DNA from: Dromiciops gliroides | Lineage: Eukaryota > Chordata > Mammalia > Microbiotheria > Microbiotheriidae | Assembly (NCBI RefSeq): GCF_019393635.1 | Contig: NC_057867.1 | Span: 72,109,492-72,173,491, forward strand | Direction of reading: 5' to 3' | DNA length: 64,000 nt | Shown: positions 58,270 through 64,000 of the stretch, piece after piece | How positions within the stretch are numbered: the first letter of the stretch is position 1 | How the letters are laid out: every line of letters begins with the position of its first letter | Translations under genes and position numbers: made by a program | The notes under the pieces: model-generated | Databases searched by the model: none | The model's input: only the letters and a program-made list of their open reading frames with translations | Told to the model about the DNA's origin: nothing

Positions 58270-59815
58270 CCTGTATGTATTAGAAGTGATATTCATTAAT
58301 TTGACACAGGTATAGAATAAATATAATAGGTGTTACACACAGTGGGGATACAAACAGATGAACAAGACTTGCTAGGCCTCTGCCCTCAAGAAACTTAGAG
58401 TCTACTCATGCAGATTAGAAAGTTAAATGACTACAGAATGATACGGAGAATCCAGAGTTTAAGAGAGTTAGGTGATTTTGTCCAGCCTCATTCCCTAAGC
58501 TAGAATCTCCTTTTACAAGAGAGCAGATTAGGACAATGAATTAAATAGTATAAAACCCTGTATGTGTTTTGTGGTGTAGTAATTATTGTTTCTTGGAGGG
58601 AGGATGGGAGAGATTTTCAAAAAAGTTAGACAAAGAAAGTAGAGATGAATAGTGAGAGGCAAAAGGGAGCAGTGTTGAGGGAATTGAGGTTTCCCAAAGG
58701 TGATGAGGTGATGGGTATTAACTCTCATTACCTTCTAATTGGTTGAATTGAATTGAGTTGAACACAAGATAGGGAAATTAAAATACTGTCTTTCTTCCTG
58801 CTCCCCCATTCCTACTCTGCCCTGTGTAGAGGTATGGCTGTGCTGCTGTTTTCTGCTCAAATCTAGCTCTGTGAGCCTCACCCTCCCAGGCTGACCTGTC
58901 CTTTACTCCCTGTGCCACCTGAGGTATCCTTTTGGAGTTGGTCAGATGTACTTGAACTTTTCAGGAGATGGTTAAACCTGAAAGCAACAATATATTATAG
59001 AACAGAGAGTGGGGGGGCAGTGGGTATGTGGGGGCATTTTCTAGTTCTCTTGTTTTTATTCACTTAAATCACTTTGTTCATTTTTCTATGTGCATTGTGG
59101 TGCCCCCCAGTGAAATGTTCATTATCTCCATAACAACCTATTATATGTTTTATTAAACTAGAATAGCTTTTGCCCATTAGTTTCCAGAAAATAACGACAT
59201 GGTGGATAAGAACAAGACAGTGTCCTTCTTTTTTCCACTGTAATGGTAAAAACCTTGTCATTCCATCCTGTCTTTGTTTATTTGTTTATTCCTCTTCCTT
59301 GGTGGAACCCAAATTGCGGCTTTTTTCTTTCAGTCACCCTCCTATGGGAGAGGTGGATTAAACTTTCAGCCTTGATAGAGGAATGGAGTTGACAGTGTCT
59401 ATTTTGGTCCTTCTCAAAGGTAAAGAGGCCGGGCCAGGGCTGCACTGAAGTGAAACACAACAAAGCCGAGGGTAGTTTGATCCTGCTAGGGAAACATTTG
59501 AACTGTACCTCAAATATCAAGGGTCTAACTGGATTGCATCAAATTATTTTCCTCATTTAAACTTTGCATTATCTTAATCCTTGATCTCTAAAATGATCCC
59601 TAAATGGAGTGAATTCTGGGAAAGGTTTTTTTTTTAATTTCTGTTGTAGAATATTTTGTTTTTCAATCAAAAAACAAATGGCATCTTGATGTTAAAAAGA
59701 TTTGTAATAGTCTAGGGAGAGAGTAAATTACCCTTGTAGACCGGTTTTCCCCACCAGTTTAAAAATATACCATATGAATGTATGGCTGTCCTTGGATTTT
59801 CCTAGATGTGAGGAA
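58270..59815. other. Intron 1, mostly unique sequence
   Basis: A weak reverse L2-like tail near 58330-58420; no coding signal. Confidence 0.45.
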
Positions 59816-59819
59816 TTTA

Positions 59820-60180
59820 GCTCAGTAAGCACTTATCAGGCCCCTACTGTGTGCCAGGTACTGGATATATAAAGTCAAAAAAAGGAAATGAGTCCCTCAC
59901 CTCAAGGAGCTGATTTTCTCCTGATGGGGTGTTGGGGGAGATAAGTAATATCCCCTCAGGTAAGAAAATACAAGCTTGATACAAAATAAATATGATGTCG
60001 TTTCAGTGAAAAGCACTAACAACTTGGTGAATCAGGAAGGGCCTCATAGCAAATGGCATTTGAGCTGAGTTTGGAAGGGTCTCTAGACGCCCAGAGGCAG
60101 GGATGAGGAAAGCAAACAGTTTAGACGTGGGGCCAGTTTGTGCAAGGGCACAGTGAAGAGCAAAGGGAATCTCGGAAAAA
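59820..60180 (-). mobile_element. L2 3' end (- strand)
   Basis: AAGCACTTATCAGGCCCCTA, GTGTGCCAGGTACTGGATAT and TCAAGGAGCTGATTTTCTCC, then CATTTGAGCTGAGTTTGGAA, are the reverse of an L2 3' segment. Confidence 0.7.
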
Positions 60181-60423
60181 CAAAACAAAACAAAACAGCT
60201 GCCTCCTATACCAGATTTTTTGAAGATGGTTTGGTATTCTGGGCTGTGTGTCGATAAAAGAAAAGAGTATGGCAGTCAGATGGAATTAACATTTTAAAAA
60301 ATTCTCAATTAACCCCCCCAAAGCTGATTATTTACATACCCACAGCAGAACATACAAAGAGGGTTTGTTTTGTGAAATTGTGAATTCCATTTCATACTAC
60401 TTGACTTTTAAAAAAGATCTCTA

Positions 60424-60568
60424 GGGGGCGGCTAAGTGGCGCAGTGGATAAAGCACCGGCCCTGGATTCAGGAGTACCTGGGTTCAAATCCAGCCTCAGA
60501 CATTTGACACTTACTAGCCGTGTGACCCTGGGCAAGTCACTTAACCCCCATTGCCCTGCAAAAAAAAA
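60424..60568 (+). mobile_element. tRNA-derived marsupial SINE
   Basis: Sense to DACH2. The duplication AAAAAGATCTCTA lies at 60411-60423 and 60569-60581. Confidence 0.92.
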
Positions 60569-60679
60569 AAAAAGATCTCTAATACATTCTACATATTACT
60601 TTCAAAATTGTCCTGTTTGTGGGTACTTCCTTCTGAACTTTTCTTCTGTGCATTAAAAAAACCCCAAAACTTCTCAATG

Positions 60680-61830
60680 GTATTTTTTGAGGCATCACTT
60701 TTGCTAGTTCCCCCTCCTCTCTCTCTATTCTTATATCCTTATCTCCCCATTTCCCTCCCAATGAAAAACCCTTGTAACAAATAAGCATAGTGAAGCAAAT
60801 TAAATCCACCCAGTGGCCATATCAAAAAATGTATGTCTCATGTCCTCCCTTTGTCTGGAAGGAAGGTAACATCCTCTGGAGCTGTGCTTAGTCATTCCTT
60901 TGATCAGAGCTCTTGACTCTTGAAGTTGTTTTTCTTTTTTTTTTTTCTATTTAAGTTGTTCTTTCTTTCTTTTTTTTTTTTTACATATAAGGTATTTTAT
61001 TTTTTCCGTTACATGTAAAGATAGTTCTCAACTTTTGTTTATACAAGCTTTACAATTTCAGATTTTTCTCCCTCCCTCCACCCTCCCCTAGACAGCAGGT
61101 AATCTGATATAGGTTATATCTATATATCTATATACATATACATATATATACGTAATAACATTAATCCTATTTCTGCATTAATCCTGTTACAAGAGAAAAA
61201 ATCAGAGCAGTGATGCAAAACCTCAAAATAGAAAAAAAAACACAGCACCCAAAACAAAAGAAATAATATGGTTCAATCAGCATCTATACTCCACAGTTCT
61301 TTTTTTTTTTCTTGGATTTGGAGATCCTCTTCTATCATGAGTTCCCTGGAACTCTTCTGTACCATTGCATTGGTGAGAAGAATATAGTCCATCACAGTAG
61401 GTCAACACTCAATGTTGATGATACTGTGTACAATGTTCTTCTGGTTCTGCTCATCTCACTCATCATCAGCTCACCCAAGACCCTCCAGGTTTCTCTGAAC
61501 TCCTCCTGCTCATCATTTCTTACAGCACAGTAGTATTCCATTGTATTCCTATACCACAACTTGTCCAGCCATTCCCCAGTTGATGGGCAGCCCCTCAACT
61601 TCCAATTCCTTGCTACCACGTAAAGAGCAGCTATAAATATTTTTGTATATGTGGGTCCCTTTCCCCCTGAAGTTGTTTTTCTTTATGCTTCTGTTCTTGT
61701 ATAAATTGTTCTCCTGGTTCTTCTCACTTCTCCTAACATTTCTCCTTTGTTATGGCTTATGGCCTAATAATATTTCATTACATTCATATGTAACATTTTG
61801 TTCAGCCATTCCCCAGTTGTCCAAAAGGAA
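60680..61830 (-). mobile_element. Older L1 copy (- strand) that hosts the younger L1
   Basis: Sequence at about 60680-60920 and 61685-61830 reads as a diverged L1 3' UTR and ORF2 tail on the minus strand, split by the insertion at 60938-61667. The part at 61800-61830 is the reverse of the GGGGAATGGCTG motif shared by these elements. The edges are approximate. Confidence 0.65.
60938..61667 (-). mobile_element. L1 retrotransposon, 5'-truncated, - strand
   Basis: Same subfamily as the + strand copy at 62330-63641, read on the other strand from about 61667 down to a T-rich tail at 60938-60982. A 17-bp target-site duplication (TGAAGTTGTTTTTCTTT) flanks it at 60921-60937 and 61668-61684. It holds only the last part of ORF2 (75 residues, 61392-61619) and the 3' UTR. 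The tail is irregular, with a short non-A stretch at about 60947-60970 between two A-runs. Confidence 0.9.
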
Positions 61831-62329
61831 ACCTAAGGAACCTCTAGCAATTCTAGTTATTCCCCCACCCCCCCCCCTTTTAATTCCTGCTTTAAGATCA
61901 GGAAGTTCATTTTGTTTGTGACTCTTCTCTCCCCAGTGTTATCTTTTTTTCATCACCTTGCCCCTATCCTTACTTTTTTCCATGTTGAGTTTGATGTGTT
62001 TCTACACCAAACTGCATTTGTCTATTTTAGATAAGAATGATGTTCATCTGATTCTTGCTTCTTCTGAGAAATAGCAAAGTCTGCCCCCTTGTTCCTCCTT
62101 TCTGTACTGGTTCATGCCTCCTTTTATCCTTCTTTTTCTCCTTGTTAAACCCTCAGTTCAAAACGAACCTACTCCCAGGCCTTCTGTTTTTATTACCTAA
62201 CTCTATCAGTGTCCTCTAGAGACATTAAGATTCTGAAGGGACATTTGTGCCTTCTCTTTCCATTAGAATGTTAGCACCATGTCATCATACAGCTCCTTCT
62301 GATCACTCCATTAAGTTTACCTTTCTAGA

Positions 62330-63641
62330 AAACAGTTTTTGACCAAACAAGAGAGAGAGTATATTATAAAATACAAAATGGATGATTTTGATTATATTAA
62401 ATTAAAAAAATTTTGTACAAACAGAAGCAATGCATCCAAAATTGGAAGGGAGGCAGAAAGCTGGGAAACAATTTTTGAGGCCAGTGCTTCTGATAAAGGC
62501 CTCATCTCTAAAATATATAGGGATTTAAATAAAATTTATAAGAATCCAAGTCATTCCCCAATTGAGAAATGGTCAAAGGATATGAACAGGCAGTTTTCTG
62601 ATGAAGAAACCAAAGCTATCTATTCCCATATGAAAAAATGCTCTAAATCTCTAATGATTAGAGAGATGCAAATTAAAACAACTCTGAGGTACCACCTGAC
62701 ACCTATCAGATTGGCTAAAATGACAAAAAAGGAAGATAATAAATGTTGGAGAAGCTGTGGGAAAATTGGAACACTAATGCATTGTTGGTGGAGCTGTGAA
62801 CTGATCCAACCATTCTGGAGAGCAATTTGGAATTATGCCCAAAGGGCGATAAAGCTGTGCATACCCTTTGACCCAGCAATTCCACTTTTAGGTCTTTTTC
62901 CCAAAGAAATCATGGAAGGGGGAAAGGGACCCATATGTACAAAAATATTTATAGCTGCTCTTTACATGGTAGCACGGAATTGGAAGTGGAGGGGGTGCCC
63001 ATCCATTGGGGAATGGCTGGACAAGTTGTGGTATAGGAATACAATGGAATACTATTGTGCTGTAAGAAATGATGAGCAGGAGGAGTTCAGAGAAACCTGG
63101 AGGGTCTTGGGTGAGCTGATGATGAGTGAGATGAGCAGAACCAGAAGAACATTGTACACAGTATCATCAACATTGAGTGTTGACCTACTGTGATGGACTA
63201 TATTCTTCTCACCAATGCAATGGTACAGAAGAGTTCCAGGGAACTTGTGATGGAAGAGGATCTCCAAATCCAAGAAAAAAAAAAAGAACTGTGGAGTATA
63301 GATGCTGATTGAACCATACTATTTCTTTTGTTTTGGGTGCTGTGGTTTTTTTTTTTTTCTATTTTGAGGTTTTGCATCACTGCTCTGATTTTTTCTCTTG
63401 TAACAGGATTAATGCAGAAATAGGATTAATGTTATTACGTGTATATATATATATATATGTATATGTATATGTATATAGATATGTAGATATAACCTATATC
63501 AGATTACCTGCTGTCTAGGGGAGGGTGGAGGGAGGGGAGGGAGGGAGAAAAATCTGAAATTGTAAAGCTTGTATAAACAAAAGTTGAGAACTATCTTTAC
63601 ATGTAACGGAAAAAATAAAATACCTTATATGTAAAAAAAAA
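62330..63641 (+). mobile_element. L1 retrotransposon, 5'-truncated, + strand
   Basis: A 1.3-kb insertion flanked by a perfect 17-bp target-site duplication (AAGTTTACCTTTCTAGA at 62313-62329 and 63642-63658). The target reads TT|AAG at its start, as expected for L1 endonuclease. It holds the C-terminal end of ORF2, a 3' UTR with a (TA)n run near 63441-63470, a G-rich tract near 63520-63550, AATAAA at about 63614-63619 and a poly-A tail at 63633-63641. The intact duplication and open frame suggest a fairly recent insertion. Confidence 0.9.
62339..63193 (+). pseudogene. L1 ORF2 C-terminal fragment (284-residue open frame)
   Basis: The frame reads through the region after the reverse transcriptase domain of L1 ORF2. 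Recognisable pieces are SPIEKWSKDMNRQFSDEETK, RYHLTPIRLAKMTK, the Cys/His motif region WRSCGKIGTLMHCWW and the PFDPAIPLLG motif. The endonuclease and reverse transcriptase domains are lost to 5' truncation, so it cannot move on its own. The last 75 residues (from MVARNWK to the stop) are also open in the minus-strand copy at 61392-61619 with only two differences. Confidence 0.85.
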
Positions 63642-63934
63642 AAGTTTACCTTTCTAGACTGACTGGGGATTGTGGGTTTTTCTCCACCATGGCACTGGGA
63701 TTCTTCCTTTTTGAAGGGTACTTGGAGCAGGAGAGTATCTGGGGAACCCTGTTGATTATTTCCAAGCCAGTGGGGCTGTTAGCTTTTTTTAATATCTGTC
63801 TGTACTACTCAGCCTGCCTCCCCATCACCCAACCTTCTCCTTGCTTATAGTGACTGTATTATGCCAACTTATGTCAGGAAATGTGTGGGAAAGAAACCTA
63901 AATAAACTGTGTTCTCACTTTAGGATATGGTTGA

Positions 63935-64000
63935 GTGATGGCAGTATGGTACAGCAGCTGAAACGGCCCAGCCTTAGAATCAGGAAGACCTGAGTTTTAA
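63935..64000 (+). mobile_element. SINE, cut by the window end
   Basis: GAATCAGGAAGACCTGAGTT at the right edge is the central head of a tRNA-derived or MAR1-type SINE. The upstream part is diverged. Confidence 0.55.

Larger units (their letters stand above)
34226..64000 (+). other. DACH2: DACH2 intron 1 (5' part, runs off the window)
   Basis: Nothing downstream of the donor encodes the rest of the Ski/Sno domain or the C-terminal DACHbox, so at least 29.8 kb of intron is present. Long first introns fit what is known of the DACH genes. The first 10 kb is mostly unique sequence and the last 19 kb is repeat-rich. Confidence 0.85.

Noticed and set aside
61850..62312. Possible retrovirus-like or L1 coding remnant between the two L1s
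   Set aside because: Pyrimidine-rich with no motif I could place; no claim is supportable.

Overview
The window is mammalian genomic DNA, almost certainly marsupial. The main evidence is a large number of copies of the tRNA-derived SINE with the CTAGGTGGCGCAGTGG head and a GTGTGACCCTGGGCAAGTCAC body, together with MAR1-type SINEs carrying an RTE tail, many L2 fragments and marsupial-type L1 3' ends. The SINE variant looks more Australian-marsupial than opossum-like, but I hold that loosely. The one gene I can support is DACH2, a dachshund-family transcription cofactor that is X-linked in human at Xq21, so the window is probably from a marsupial X chromosome.

Layout. 1-32.5 kb is 5' flanking DNA upstream of DACH2. 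It is dense in old L2, L3/CR1 and MIR-like pieces, with about a dozen SINEs inserted into them, many with clear target-site duplications. 32.56-35.11 kb is a CpG island holding the promoter, 5' UTR and coding exon 1 of DACH2 (CDS 33519-34225, + strand), ending at a consensus splice donor. 34.23-64 kb is the start of DACH2 intron 1. No further exon is recognisable. From about 30 kb to 45 kb around the exon I can recognise no SINE and no young transposon, and several unique AT-rich blocks there look like conserved regulatory DNA. From 45 kb on, repeats return; 6 of the 7 CTAGGTGG-type SINEs in the intron lie antisense to DACH2. At 60.7-63.7 kb there is a nest of L1s: a 5'-truncated minus-strand copy inserted into an older L1, and a closely similar plus-strand copy 0.66 kb further on, each with its own 17-bp target-site duplication.

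What stands out. (1) The DACH2 N-terminal linker holds about 80 residues of Gly/Ser/Met/Ala/Leu repeats built from 9- and 12-bp coding repeat units, much longer than the linker I recall in human DACH2. (2) Two old repeats carry short foreign patches (about 33 and 41 bp) matching sequences 0.9 and 2.2 kb away in the same window, which look like templated insertions from break repair. (3) The L1 inverted pair. (4) A transposon-poor zone around exon 1. I found no operon, CRISPR array, RNA gene or undescribed enzyme system. Other open frames are translations of SINEs, L1/L2, microsatellites or the GC-rich exon read in other frames.
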